This document shows, one piece after another, positions 27,025 to 35,664 of a DNA stretch of 64,000 bases. Origin of the DNA: Streptacidiphilus albus JL83. GTDB taxonomy: Bacteria; Actinomycetota; Actinomycetes; Streptomycetales; Streptomycetaceae. Location of the stretch: contig NZ_JQML01000001.1 of assembly GCF_000744705.1 (NCBI RefSeq), forward strand, positions 3,606,017 to 3,670,016, read 5' to 3'. The notes beneath the pieces were generated by a model that searched no databases, was not told the origin of the DNA, and worked only from the letters and a program-made list of their open reading frames with translations. The number at the start of each line of letters is the position of its first letter. Position 1 is the first letter of the stretch. Both the position numbers and the translations under genes were made by a program.

Positions 27025-27062
27025 GGCCCCGGCCACCCTCTCCTCGTGGGGTGGCCGGGGCC
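27025..27062 (+). terminator. Terminator after the zinc-ribbon gene
   Basis: A 14-bp perfect stem (27025-27038 with 27049-27062, 10-base loop) is followed by TCCGCCTTTTC, a short T-rich tail. It lies 17 bases after the stop. Confidence 0.85.
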
Positions 27063-27103
27063 TCCGCCTTTTCTCGGGCCTTCTTGCCTCGCAGCTCAGC
27101 CGC

Positions 27104-27136
27104 ATGTCATCATGCGAAGACATCAACCGATGACAT
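27104..27136. promoter_or_regulatory. Inverted repeat upstream of the MFS exporter gene
   Basis: ATGTCATC (27104-27111) and GATGACAT (27129-27136) form a perfect 8-base inverted repeat with a 17-base spacer, 15 bases before the MFS start codon. It is a plausible operator for the TetR regulator encoded at the end of the same transcript, but no binding evidence exists. Confidence 0.5.
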
Positions 27137-27151
27137 ATCGAGAGGCGCCCG

Positions 27152-28654
27152 ATGGCAGCGCAGCACGCCAAAGCGGACCAGCGGCAACGCGCCCTGGTGC
27201 CGGTCCTGGTCTTCCTCGGCATGGTGGTCGCCGTCATCAGCAGCCTGGGGGCGCCGCTCGTGCCCACCATCGCCACGGTCGACCACGTCTCGCTGACCGA
27301 CGCCCAGTGGTCGCTCACCATCACGCTGCTGGTCGGCGCGGTCGCCACGCCCACCATGGGGCGGCTGGGCGACGGGCCGCACCGGCGGCGGGTGATCCTC
27401 GGCGCCACCGCGGTGGTCCTGCTCGGCAGCGTGCTGGCCGCCCTGCCGCTCGGGTTCGGCTTCCTGGTCGCCGGGCGCGGGCTCCAGGGCGTCGGCCTGG
27501 GCCTGGTCCCGCTGGCCATCGCCACCGCCCGGGACGCGCTGCCCGCGGACCGCTCCCGGCCGGCCGTCGCCATGCTCTCCATCACCACCGTGGCCGGGGT
27601 CGGTCTCGGCTACCCGCTCACCGGGCTGATAGCCGAGACCCTGGGCGTCCACGCCGGCTTCTGGTTCGGCGCGGTCATCAGCGCGCTGGCACTGGCCGGG
27701 GCCGCCGTCGTCGTCCCCCGTACCGACGGCCGGGAGAAGCACCCGCTGGACGCGCTCGGCGCGATCCTGCTCGGCGCCGGCCTCGCCGCGCTGCTGCTCG
27801 CCCTGAGCGAGGGGGAGAGCTGGGGCTGGGCCTCCGCACGTCTGCTCGGACTGACCTCCGTCGCACTCCTGCTGCTGGTCGGCTGGGCCTTCCACGAGCT
27901 GCGCACCGCGCACCCCCTGGTCGACCTGAGGACGCTCCGCAACCGCGCCGTGCTGACCGCCGACGTGTGCGGCCTGATCGCCGGCGTGGCGATGTACATG
28001 CTGATGTCGATGGTCACCCGCTTCGTCCAGACGCCGTCGGCGGCCGGATACGGCTTCGGCGCCTCGGTGCTGGTGGCCGGTCTGGTGCTGCTGCCCTTCT
28101 CCGCCGCCAGCGTGGCCTCCAGCAAGCTGGTGCCGGCCCTGGCCCGACGCACCTCGATGGCGGTGGTGCTGCCCTTCGGCTGCGCCGTCTCCCTGCTGTC
28201 GATGGTGCTGTTCCTGTGCGCCCGCACCAGCCTGTTGGAGCTCTTCGTGATCATGGGTGTCGCCGGGCTCGGCGTCGGCTGCACCTTCGCCGTGATGCCC
28301 GGACTGGTCGTCAGCGCCGTTCCGGCGCACGAGACCGGCAGCGCCATCAGCTTCAACCAGGTGCTGCGCACCATCGGTTACTCCACCGGCAGCGTGCTGG
28401 GCGCCGTCGTGCTGGAGGGCCACACCCCCGCCGGGCACCTGCTGCCCACCGACAGCGGGTACCAGGCCGCGGCCTGGCTGGGTTGCGCGGTCTGGATCGT
28501 CGCCATGGTGGTTACCATCGTCGTGCCGAGGCGACGCGCAGCGGCCCAGCAGCTGGTGACCGCGGACGAGGAAATCCTCATGGACGAGAGCATCGCCGAC
28601 GCCGAGACGGCCGAGGACAGTGTCACGGCGATGACCGGCCGGGCCGGTCGATGA
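27152..28654 (+). CDS. MFS drug exporter, DHA2-like
   Basis: A 500-residue major facilitator protein with about 14 hydrophobic segments, consistent with the 14-helix DHA2 (EmrB/QacA) family. The segment WSLTITLLVGAVATPTMGRLGDGPHRRR holds the conserved loop 2-3 motif (GxLaDrxGrr-like). Such proteins export hydrophobic drugs or the cell's own antibiotics in exchange for protons. Its stop overlaps the downstream TetR gene by 4 bases (ATGA), so the two are translationally coupled. A GAGAGG site precedes the ATG. Confidence 0.9.
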   Translation: MAAQHAKADQRQRALVPVLVFLGMVVAVISSLGAPLVPTIATVDHVSLTDAQWSLTITLLVGAVATPTMGRLGDGPHRRRVILGATAVVLLGSVLAALPLGFGFLVAGRGLQGVGLGLVPLAIATARDALPADRSRPAVAMLSITTVAGVGLGYPLTGLIAETLGVHAGFWFGAVISALALAGAAVVVPRTDGREKHPLDALGAILLGAGLAALLLALSEGESWGWASARLLGLTSVALLLLVGWAFHELRTAHPLVDLRTLRNRAVLTADVCGLIAGVAMYMLMSMVTRFVQTPSAAGYGFGASVLVAGLVLLPFSAASVASSKLVPALARRTSMAVVLPFGCAVSLLSMVLFLCARTSLLELFVIMGVAGLGVGCTFAVMPGLVVSAVPAHETGSAISFNQVLRTIGYSTGSVLGAVVLEGHTPAGHLLPTDSGYQAAAWLGCAVWIVAMVVTIVVPRRRAAAQQLVTADEEILMDESIADAETAEDSVTAMTGRAGR

Positions 28655-29214
28655 GCACCGAGCGGCAGCCGGGTCGGCGCCGCGACGCCGCCCGCAGCCG
28701 TGAGCTGCTGCTCACGGCCGCCAGCGAACTCTTCGCCGTACGCGGGTTCGACCGCAGCACCACCCGGGAGATCGGGGAGCGGGCCGGGGTGGACCCGGCC
28801 CTCATCGCCCGCTACTTCGGCGGCAAGGCCCAGCTCTACATCGCCACCCTCCAGCTCGACCAGGCCGGCGCCGCCCCGGCCGACCTGCTCGAACCCGAGC
28901 GGATCCGCGCGCTGCTCGACGCCACCGCCCAACGCGGCCCCGGCCCGATCCACCGGGCCGCGATCGTTCCGCACGAGGAACCCGACGTCCAGGCCGCCGC
29001 CGCAGAGCAGCTGCGCCGGCGCCTGGTCGACCCCCTGCGCGAGCGCTTCGCCCGTGAGGGCCTGGACCGCCCCCAACTGCGGGCGGAGCTGACCGTGGCC
29101 GCGTTCGTCGGCGTGGTCCTGGCCCGCAGCAGCGGCACCCTGCGGACGCTGGCCGAGACCGACAACGAAGAGCTCCAGGAACTCGTGCACGAGTTGCTCG
29201 ACCCGCGCCGCTGA
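28651..29214 (+). CDS. TetR-family transcriptional regulator (linked to MFS exporter)
   Basis: A 187-residue regulator. The N-terminal helix-turn-helix (residues about 12-58) includes LLLTAASELFAVRGFDRSTT and AGVDPALIARYFGGKAQLY, and the C-terminal ligand-binding domain resembles the TetR_C_17/actinobacterial type. It likely represses the exporter gene with which it overlaps and responds to the exported compound. That role is inferred from gene order. Confidence 0.9.
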   Translation: MSTERQPGRRRDAARSRELLLTAASELFAVRGFDRSTTREIGERAGVDPALIARYFGGKAQLYIATLQLDQAGAAPADLLEPERIRALLDATAQRGPGPIHRAAIVPHEEPDVQAAAAEQLRRRLVDPLRERFAREGLDRPQLRAELTVAAFVGVVLARSSGTLRTLAETDNEELQELVHELLDPRR

Positions 29215-29408
29215 CGCCGGCGCCAGCCACGGCGAATCGTCAGAATTGCAGTGGCCGCGCCGACGGGTCAAGGTCCTCCGTGTAACAGGACGCAACGGCG
29301 CGCGTAACTGCAGTTGTTACGGCCGCGGGGAAACTGAGTCGCCCCCGAACGGCGTGTAGCGGACTGAAGCCGTACCGCGCTTCGCCTTTCCCGCAGGAGG
29401 TACTTTCC
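29215..29408. promoter_or_regulatory. Promoter region of the secreted DUF4232 gene
   Basis: This 194-base gap contains GTAAC and GTTAC arms around the perfect palindrome AACTGCAGTT (29306-29315), plus a nearby GTGTAAC (29280-29286). These may be regulatory. A clear GGAGG site lies at 29396-29400, 8 bases before the ATG at 29409. Confidence 0.4.
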
Positions 29409-30062
29409 ATGAACGCTCGCCGTCGCATTCTGCCGCTCGCCCTCCTCTCCGGCGCCGCCGCTCTCGCCATCGGCCTGGTCGGCGCCGGCGGAGCCGAGGC
29501 AGCCGCCGTCCACGCCCAGCCGGCCACGGCGCACGCCCAGGTCCTGGCCGCGGCGGCCTCCGGCACCAACAGCGACGCGTACGCCTACAAGCACTCCTGC
29601 ACCCCCGGTCAGGTCAAGGTCAATGTCGTCTACGACGCCAAGCTCGGCGCGACCAAGCGCCTCATCGAGGTCACCAACACCAGCTCGCGTGCCTGCGGCC
29701 TGACCTACTACCCCACGGTCGCCATCGACAACAGCAAGACGATCCACGTGCCGTGGGGCCAGGCCCAGACCGTTCAGCCGAAGGTCCCCGGCGGCCTCGG
29801 CGGCGCACCGGCCTTCCCGCTCCTGGCCAAGCAGACCGCCTACTCCGTCCTGGACCTGGACCCCAGCCACGCCAAGGTCGCCAAGCGCCCGTACAACGAG
29901 ATCAGCGTCATCTTCAACAACAACCTGCCCAACGCCGACACCCGGAACTTCTCCGCCGCCATCGCCCACCAGGGCAACCCCAGCGTGAAGAACCCCTTCC
30001 TCGGCCTGTACCGCAGCACCATCGCCGCCGCGAACGCCTCCGCGAGCCCGGCCCACCGCTGA
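29409..30062 (+). CDS. Secreted DUF4232-type protein
   Basis: A 217-residue protein with a Sec signal peptide: basic MNARRRILP, hydrophobic core, and a likely cleavage site in GGAEAAAVHA near residue 33. The mature part has a beta-sandwich pattern with two cysteines (HSCTPG and RACGL) that could form a disulfide, as in the DUF4232 family of actinobacterial exported proteins. Function is unknown. It is monocistronic with a strong ribosome-binding site, suggesting good expression. Confidence 0.82.
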   Translation: MNARRRILPLALLSGAAALAIGLVGAGGAEAAAVHAQPATAHAQVLAAAASGTNSDAYAYKHSCTPGQVKVNVVYDAKLGATKRLIEVTNTSSRACGLTYYPTVAIDNSKTIHVPWGQAQTVQPKVPGGLGGAPAFPLLAKQTAYSVLDLDPSHAKVAKRPYNEISVIFNNNLPNADTRNFSAAIAHQGNPSVKNPFLGLYRSTIAAANASASPAHR

Positions 30063-30388
30063 CGTACCGGCACAGTCGACCCGGCCAGGCAGTTCCCGTT
30101 CGGTCCCGTCTCCCCGATTCCTCCGATCCCGGGGGCGGGACCGAGTCACAATCCAGGCAGACCGCTTCGTATATCGCCGACTTCGCCCTGGGGTTCTGGC
30201 GGATCGGCGGCCGCCGAGGAACTCCGCCCGGATTTCCAGGAATACTGCGAAGGAATTTCCGTCGCCGATTCCGGCTGCACCGGTTGCGGGTGGTCCGGGA
30301 GTCGACAACGCCCCGTGATCCAGTGGGAGATGCAGTTCCTGCACAGCCGGGAGCAGTGCGGGTCAGCTGTGCGGGACCAGGCCGACGA
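30063..30388. other. Convergent intergenic region
   Basis: About 326 bases between two convergent genes. A weak hairpin (30101-30108 with 30136-30143) could end the DUF4232 transcript. The stretch 30170-30300 looks less GC-biased by codon position than true genes here, and I see no supported gene. Confidence 0.5.
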
Positions 30389-30931
30389 TCACCGCGTGAA
30401 CCCGTCGCCGAAGATCGACCAGCCCTCGGGCCAGTCGCCCAGCCCCGAGGCCGCGTTGATGTGTCCCCGGCGGCCGACGTTCACCAGTCGGGCGCCCAGC
30501 CGTTCGGCGGCTGCCGAGGCGAACTCCAGGGAGCCGTAGGGGTCGTCCTCGCTCGTCACCACAACCGTCCGGAAGGGCAGTCGGAGCTCCGGAGGCGCAC
30601 CGAACCCCACGGCCCGGGCCGGGAAGTCGTCTCCGTGCACGTCCGGCATCGCGACCAGGAACGCGCCCACGACGGTCTCGTCCTCGTGCTCCGCCGCCCA
30701 CTCGGCCACCAGCGAGCAGCCCAGGCTGTGCGCGATCAGGAGCTTGGGACCCTCGATCGCCGCGAGGGCGTCGTCCAACTCCCTGACCCACACCTCGCGA
30801 ACGGGGTTGTCCCAGGAGTCGTGCTCCACCCAGACACCGCGCGCCACCCGGCCCCGCCACCGGGACTGCCAGTGCTCCGGCCCGGAGTTCCCGATGCCGG
30901 CGAGGAACACGTGCGTTGTCGCGGAGTCCAT
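30389..30931 (-). CDS. RBBP9/YdeN-family alpha/beta hydrolase
   Basis: A 180-residue serine hydrolase. The N-terminal FLAGIGNSGPEHWQSRW motif is typical of the RBBP9/YdeN family. The nucleophile is in IAHSLGCSL (serine near residue 68), the aspartate in TSEDDPYGS and the histidine in RGHINAASGLGDWPEG. The substrate is unknown; family members are small esterases or peptidases. It appears to be a single gene. Confidence 0.9.
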   Translation of the reverse strand: MDSATTHVFLAGIGNSGPEHWQSRWRGRVARGVWVEHDSWDNPVREVWVRELDDALAAIEGPKLLIAHSLGCSLVAEWAAEHEDETVVGAFLVAMPDVHGDDFPARAVGFGAPPELRLPFRTVVVTSEDDPYGSLEFASAAAERLGARLVNVGRRGHINAASGLGDWPEGWSIFGDGFTR

Positions 30932-31124
30932 GCGCAGACCTCGTGCTCGGTGTCGACGATGCGGTGCTGCCCGCCACCGTACCGGGATGGACCGCCTGAT
31001 CGTGGTGCGGTGCGAGGCGCCGTCGCGCAGCGGACCGGCACGCCGTCGCGAGGCCGACCGGCTCGCCGTCGCGCAGCGCGCCGAGCGCGACCACTCCGGT
31101 GGGTCGGGCCCACGGGTGGGTGGT

Positions 31125-32471
31125 TCAGTGGCGGTACCGCGCTGCCGGGTGGCTGGCGGGCAGCGCCCGGTCGGACGCGCCGGTCAGCCGTTCGCGCAGC
31201 GACTCGCCGGCCGCGTACTCGCCGCGGAAGACGCCGCGGGCGCGCAGGATCGGCAGCACCGACTCGACGAACTCCGTGCTGGAGGCCGGCTGCACGGTGG
31301 GCGAGAGCAGGAAGCCGTCCAGGTCGGCCCCCTCCGCCAGGGCGCAGATCTCGTCGGCGATCTCCTCGGCGGTGCCGACCACCGGACGGGCGCCGACACC
31401 GTGGGTGTGCCAGTCGGCGAGCACGTCGCCGACGGTCCGGCCGGCGAACCGGGCGACCTGGGTCTGCGACATCTCGGTGGACAGCTCCGTCATCGGGGTG
31501 TCCGGTGCGTAGGAGGACAGGTCTAGGCCGGTGAACATGGCGTAGCTGGCGACGGTGACCTCCGGGCGCTGGGCGTCCAGGACGCGCTGCCACCGGCGCT
31601 CGGCGTCCGAGGTGGTGGCGCCGACCACGCAGGAGAACGCCGACATCACCTGGACCTCGTCCGCACGGCGGCCGGCCCGTACGGCCTCCTCCCGGATCGC
31701 CGTCGTGTGCCCGGCGAGCTGCTGCACCGAGCCGCTGCCGACGAACATGCACTCGCCGTGCTGTCCGCCGACCCGCCGCCCGGCCGGGGAGGCGCCGGCC
31801 TGGAAGAGCACCGGGGTGCCCTGCGGGGAGCGGGCGGTGTTGCCGTAGCCGTGCGAGCGGAAGTACGGGCCCTCGTGCTCGACCAGGTGCACCTTGGCCG
31901 GGTCGGCGAAGCGGCCGTCCTTGTCCTTCTCCAGGGCGTCCGGATCCCAGGCGCCCTCCCAGTACTTGTAGACCAGGTCGAGGAAGTCCTCGGCCATCTT
32001 GTAGCGGTCGTCGTGCGCGACCAGGTCCATGCCGAAGGCCTTGACCGCGGTGTCGGCGGTGCCGGTGGTCACGATGTTCCAGCCGAGCCGGCCGCCGGAC
32101 AGCTGGTCCAGGGTGGCCAGTCGGCGGGCGAACGCGTACGGCGGCTCCACCAGCACCGAGCCGGTCACCACCAGGCCCAGGTCGGTGGTGCTGGCCAGCA
32201 GCGCCGAGGCGATCACGAACGGGTCCAGCCGGGGCAGGTCCAGGGTCTCCTCGGTGGCGATCGGCGGGCGGACCCCGTCGATCTCCGACCAGCCCCAGGC
32301 GTCGGCCAGGAACAGGAAGTCCAGCCTGGCGTCCTCGCAGAGCTGCGCGATGTCCCGCCAGTACCCGAGGGTGTCGAACAGGTGCCGGCGGCTGTCGGGG
32401 TGGCGCCAGGTGGCGGTGCCGCTCGCGTTGGTCTGGGCGTTCTCGAACAGTCCGAGCTTGAGGTTGCGCAT
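31125..32471 (-). CDS. LLM-class flavin-dependent monooxygenase (NtaA/SnaA/DszA family)
   Basis: A 448-residue TIM-barrel oxygenase. The start MRNLKLGLFENAQ, FLFLADAWGW, SGGRLGWNIVTTG and AHDDRYKMAEDFLDL segments are diagnostic of the nitrilotriacetate/dibenzothiophene-sulfone monooxygenase family, which uses FMNH2 from a separate reductase. Such genes often serve sulfur or nitrogen scavenging from xenobiotics. ATG 32471 is preceded by GGAGA, and a longer frame to 32648 has no family match. No adjacent reductase or sulfonate transporter is seen. Confidence 0.9.
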   Translation of the reverse strand: MRNLKLGLFENAQTNASGTATWRHPDSRRHLFDTLGYWRDIAQLCEDARLDFLFLADAWGWSEIDGVRPPIATEETLDLPRLDPFVIASALLASTTDLGLVVTGSVLVEPPYAFARRLATLDQLSGGRLGWNIVTTGTADTAVKAFGMDLVAHDDRYKMAEDFLDLVYKYWEGAWDPDALEKDKDGRFADPAKVHLVEHEGPYFRSHGYGNTARSPQGTPVLFQAGASPAGRRVGGQHGECMFVGSGSVQQLAGHTTAIREEAVRAGRRADEVQVMSAFSCVVGATTSDAERRWQRVLDAQRPEVTVASYAMFTGLDLSSYAPDTPMTELSTEMSQTQVARFAGRTVGDVLADWHTHGVGARPVVGTAEEIADEICALAEGADLDGFLLSPTVQPASSTEFVESVLPILRARGVFRGEYAAGESLRERLTGASDRALPASHPAARYRH

Positions 32472-32637
32472 GGGTGGTTCTCCGTTGCACTGGCGGTGGT
32501 CCCGAGGATAGGGGAGTCGGGGGCAGGGAGTCAGCGAGCGCCCCGCAGCACCCTGGCTCTCCTCCAGGGGCCGTCCTGCGAACGCGCGGAGAGCGCGGAG
32601 AGCTTCGCACCGCAGCTGGTGCTCCGCTCCTCCGCCG

Positions 32638-32657
32638 ACACCTGACACCTGACACCC
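32638..32657. repeat. Short tandem direct repeat
   Basis: Two and a half copies of the 7-mer ACCTGAC/ACACCTG lie about 170 bases upstream of the LLM gene start. No role is known. Confidence 0.45.
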
Positions 32658-32722
32658 GGCACCGTTGACCGGCCGTCAGGTCGGCAGCGCTCAGTGACTG
32701 TTGCCGACCCGACGGCCCGGCC

Positions 32723-33442
32723 TCACTTCAGGTGCCGGTCGAAGAACCGGCCCCCGTCCTCCAGTTCGAACCACGGGGTGCCGATGTGCCCGCCCATATT
32801 GGCGTGCAGCGTCTTCTCCTTGGTGCCGAAGGAGTCGAACAGCTCCAGGGCCCGCTGCCGGGGGTTCCCTTCGTCGTCCCACTGCAGCAGGAACAGCAGC
32901 GGGATGGAGAGCTGCCGGGCCTCCTCGCGCTGGGCGAGGGGCACATAGCCCCCGGCGAAGAAGCCGGCCGCCGCGATGCGCGGCTCCACCGCCGCCAGCC
33001 GAATGCCGACGGCGGTCCACCCCGAGTACCCGACCGGGCCGTCGATCCCGGGCAGCTCAAGGAGGGCGTCCAGGGTGGTCCGCCACTCCGGGACCGCCCC
33101 TTCGACCAGTGGGCCGATGAAGGACTCGAAGATCTCGTCGACCGGCTCGCCGGCCTGCATCGCCCTTCGGAGGTCGGCCCGGGCCTGCTCCTCGGCAGCG
33201 GAACGGGGCCGGTCACCGCACCCGGCCGCGTCGATGGCGGCCACCGCGTAACCGTGCGCAGCGTAGTACCGGGCCCGGGCCACCAGCCGGGGCTGCCCCT
33301 TGGGCAGGCCGTTGTTGTGGACCATCAGGATCAGCGGGGCCGGAGCGGATCCAGGCGTCCACAGGGTGCCGGGAATCTCGCCGAGGGTGAACTCACGTTC
33401 GAGGACGCCGTCATCGAGGCGCCGTTCGGAAGTGAACTGCAT
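32723..33442 (-). CDS. Alpha/beta hydrolase
   Basis: A 239-residue hydrolase of the dienelactone-hydrolase/prolyl-oligopeptidase-like fold. The nucleophile is likely the serine of GYSGW near residue 149, with the acid in WDDEGNP and the histidine in GGHIGTP. The first half contains VHNNGLPKG, the expected oxyanion-hole loop. The gene has an AAAGG site before ATG 33442 and stands alone, downstream of the TetR gene. The substrate is unknown. Confidence 0.85.
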   Translation of the reverse strand: MQFTSERRLDDGVLEREFTLGEIPGTLWTPGSAPAPLILMVHNNGLPKGQPRLVARARYYAAHGYAVAAIDAAGCGDRPRSAAEEQARADLRRAMQAGEPVDEIFESFIGPLVEGAVPEWRTTLDALLELPGIDGPVGYSGWTAVGIRLAAVEPRIAAAGFFAGGYVPLAQREEARQLSIPLLFLLQWDDEGNPRQRALELFDSFGTKEKTLHANMGGHIGTPWFELEDGGRFFDRHLK

Positions 33443-33665
33443 GGTCGTGCCTTTCGGGAATGCGCTTGGACGGCGCTCCCGGACGACCTATCGCCCGACC
33501 GTGACCCCGGAGGAGAGCACCCATGTCGATACTGTGTTCACGGGTACCACCTCCTCGTTCTCTCGCACGGCCTCCGAAACCCTAGCAGCGGCCGCAGTGG
33601 TCCGCCAGGTGGGCGAGCACGGGCCCAAGGGTCTCCACACCGTGCGACCACCGCCCGCCACGGGG

Positions 33666-34391
33666 TCAACCGGACGCGGGCCGGAGACCGTCCATCAGCA
33701 GGCCGAGGGCGAAGTCGAAGCGTTCGTGCCCGGTGCCGGAGACCAGCTCGGCGGCATGGCGTCGGGTCTGCGGGAACCTCTCGGCAGGCAGTGCGGTGAA
33801 GCGGTCCAACAGCTCCTCGTGGCTGAGCACCCACTCCTGGTCCTGGCGCCGGCGCCGTTGCTGGACCAGCGACTGCTCCAGCGTGTAGGCGCTGACGTAG
33901 AGGGACAGCGCGTCGCGGGCCCATCCGGCCGCCCTCGGTTCGATGCCGCCCGCGAGCAGGATCGCCAGGATTCCCTCGCCCACCCGCAGCGTCTCCAGGT
34001 TGGTCGACACCACGGCCAGCGCGGCGCGCGAGACCCCGGGGTATTCCAGGTACAGGTCGCGGATCTGCGAGTACACCCCGAGCAGCTGCTCGCGCCAGCC
34101 AGTCGGGTCCGGTTCGGGGAGCGCGACCTCGGCGTAGAGCCTGCCGATCAGCAGCTCGTCGATGCCGTCCTTGCTGTCGATGTGTGCGTACAGCGACGAA
34201 GGACCGGTGCCGAGCACGGCGGCGACCCGGCGGATGGTCAGCGCGTCGTACCCCTCGGTGGCGACGACCTCCAGGGCGGCGTCGGTGATCCGTTCGACGG
34301 TGATCGGCTTCTTGCGTGGCGCCGACACAGCGGCCTCCGCTCCGGGTTGGGCTTGGCGGGCTGCGCGGCGCTGGTGGGGATCGGCGGACAT
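33666..34391 (-). CDS. TetR-family regulator with tetracenomycin/TetR-class C-terminal domain
   Basis: A 241-residue repressor. The DNA-binding domain (about residues 28-75) includes ERITDAALEVVATEGYDALT and RRVAAVLGTGPSSLYAHIDSK; the long C-terminal domain is of the TetR_C_1 type found in TetR proper. ATG 34391 is chosen because TATAGT lies 7 bases upstream on the same strand, giving a leaderless transcript; the longer frame to 34469 would start inside the operator. It faces an FAD monooxygenase gene across a palindromic operator, the classic tetR/tetX-like layout. Confidence 0.88.
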   Translation of the reverse strand: MSADPHQRRAARQAQPGAEAAVSAPRKKPITVERITDAALEVVATEGYDALTIRRVAAVLGTGPSSLYAHIDSKDGIDELLIGRLYAEVALPEPDPTGWREQLLGVYSQIRDLYLEYPGVSRAALAVVSTNLETLRVGEGILAILLAGGIEPRAAGWARDALSLYVSAYTLEQSLVQQRRRRQDQEWVLSHEELLDRFTALPAERFPQTRRHAAELVSGTGHERFDFALGLLMDGLRPASG

Positions 34392-34406
34392 GCGGGCCAC
34401 TATAAC

Positions 34407-34463
34407 TTGACACGATCTAAGTTCGTTGAGTAGAACTAAGTTCGCTAGAACGAACTTAGTTCG
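34407..34463. promoter_or_regulatory. Operator array between TetR and monooxygenase genes
   Basis: GAACTAAGTTCG (34433-34444) and CGAACTTAGTTC (34451-34462) form a perfect 12-base inverted repeat with a 6-base spacer. Each arm is itself palindromic (GAAC-TAA-GTTC type), and a third half-site CTAAGTTCG lies at 34417-34425. A -35 TTGACA (34407-34412) with TAGAAC (34431-34436) 18 bases on gives a promoter for the monooxygenase that overlaps the sites. TetR binding would block it. Confidence 0.8.
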
Positions 34464-34486
34464 TATCAATGTCCTGGAGGTGTGGG

Positions 34487-35611
34487 ATGCGAGTTTCCGT
34501 TGTCGGAGCCGGTCTGGGAGGTCTGGCTCTCGCGCAGGGTCTGCGTGGTGCCGGGATCGAGGCCGACGTGTTCGAGCGCGACCCGGGGATCGTCGCGCGG
34601 TTCCAGGGCTACCGACTGGTGCTGGACCCGGTCGGATTCCAGGCGGTTCGCGACTGCCTGCCGACGCGCTGGCACCCGCTGCTGGACGAGATCGTCATGG
34701 ACGCCTCCGCCGAGCAGCTGATCCTGGACCCGCAACTGAACGAGATCGGCCGGCTCGGCGCGGGCCGGACCGGGATCGTGGTCGACCGGCAGGTGCTGCG
34801 ACAGCTGTTGCTGACCGGCCTCACCGTGCACACCGATGCCGCGCTGACCGGCTACGACGTGCTGGCCGACGGCGGTGTCCGAGCCCGGTTCGCCCGCCGC
34901 GACCCGGCCACCGCCGACCTGCTCGTCGGCGCGGACGGCGTCACCTCGGCAGTGCGCAGGGTGCTGTCGCCGCAGACCACCCCGACCGACACCGGCGTCC
35001 GGTTCGTCATCGGCCGCACCCCGCTGAGCGGCGGGTTCGCCGGCCTGTCCAGGGCGTACGGCTCGAAGATCACCGGCGAAGGCGTCAGCCTGCTGCTCGG
35101 CGCGATGCGCTTCCGCACCCCGCCGAAGCAGGCCGCCGAGCAGCTGGCCCCCGAAGTCACGCTGCCCGACATCGGCGACTACGTGCGCTGGGCCATGATC
35201 CTGCCGCCGAACGACTCACTGGAGGAGCTGACCGCGCAGGACGCCGTGCTGTCCAGGATGGACGGTTGGCACCCGGAGCTGCGCGCGCTGATCGAGCAGG
35301 CCGATCCGGACAACAGCACGCTGCTGTCCATCCGGGTGGTCAAGCCCGGTGGGCGCTGGGCCTCCGGCCCGGTCACGCTGCTCGGCGACGCGATCCACGC
35401 CACCTCGCCGACCGGCGGCAACGGCGCGAACACCGCGCTGCGCGATGCCGACCTGCTGCGCCGCTGCCTGATCGAGGCCGACGAGGGCCGCCAGGACCTG
35501 CTCGGCGCGGTCGGCGACTACGAGCGGCAGATGTTCGAGTACGGCGCCGAGGCCGTCCGCAGCAGCCTCGCGAAGCTGCCCGCCTTCGCCCCCGGAGCGA
35601 AACTGTCCTGA
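34487..35611 (+). CDS. FAD-dependent monooxygenase (TetX/PHBH-like)
   Basis: A 374-residue flavoprotein hydroxylase. The FAD-binding motif is VVGAGLGGLALAQGLR at the N-terminus, the middle motif is VGADGVTSAVR, and the GD motif is TLLGDAIHATSPTGGNGANTA. It would use NAD(P)H and O2 to hydroxylate a small aromatic or polyketide compound; TetX-like members inactivate tetracyclines. ATG 34487 has GGAGG 6 bases upstream. Divergence from a TetR gene suggests substrate-induced detoxification. Confidence 0.9.
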   Translation: MRVSVVGAGLGGLALAQGLRGAGIEADVFERDPGIVARFQGYRLVLDPVGFQAVRDCLPTRWHPLLDEIVMDASAEQLILDPQLNEIGRLGAGRTGIVVDRQVLRQLLLTGLTVHTDAALTGYDVLADGGVRARFARRDPATADLLVGADGVTSAVRRVLSPQTTPTDTGVRFVIGRTPLSGGFAGLSRAYGSKITGEGVSLLLGAMRFRTPPKQAAEQLAPEVTLPDIGDYVRWAMILPPNDSLEELTAQDAVLSRMDGWHPELRALIEQADPDNSTLLSIRVVKPGGRWASGPVTLLGDAIHATSPTGGNGANTALRDADLLRRCLIEADEGRQDLLGAVGDYERQMFEYGAEAVRSSLAKLPAFAPGAKLS

Positions 35612-35664
35612 GTCGGCCGACTCCATGGCCAAGGGCATCCCGGCACCTACCGGACACTCGCCGA

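Noticed and set aside
32472..32722. Possible attenuator leader peptide upstream of the LLM monooxygenase gene
   Set aside because: A GTG-started frame of about 37 codons exists but lacks the cysteine/histidine-rich pattern and hairpins expected of the known streptomycete leader peptides.
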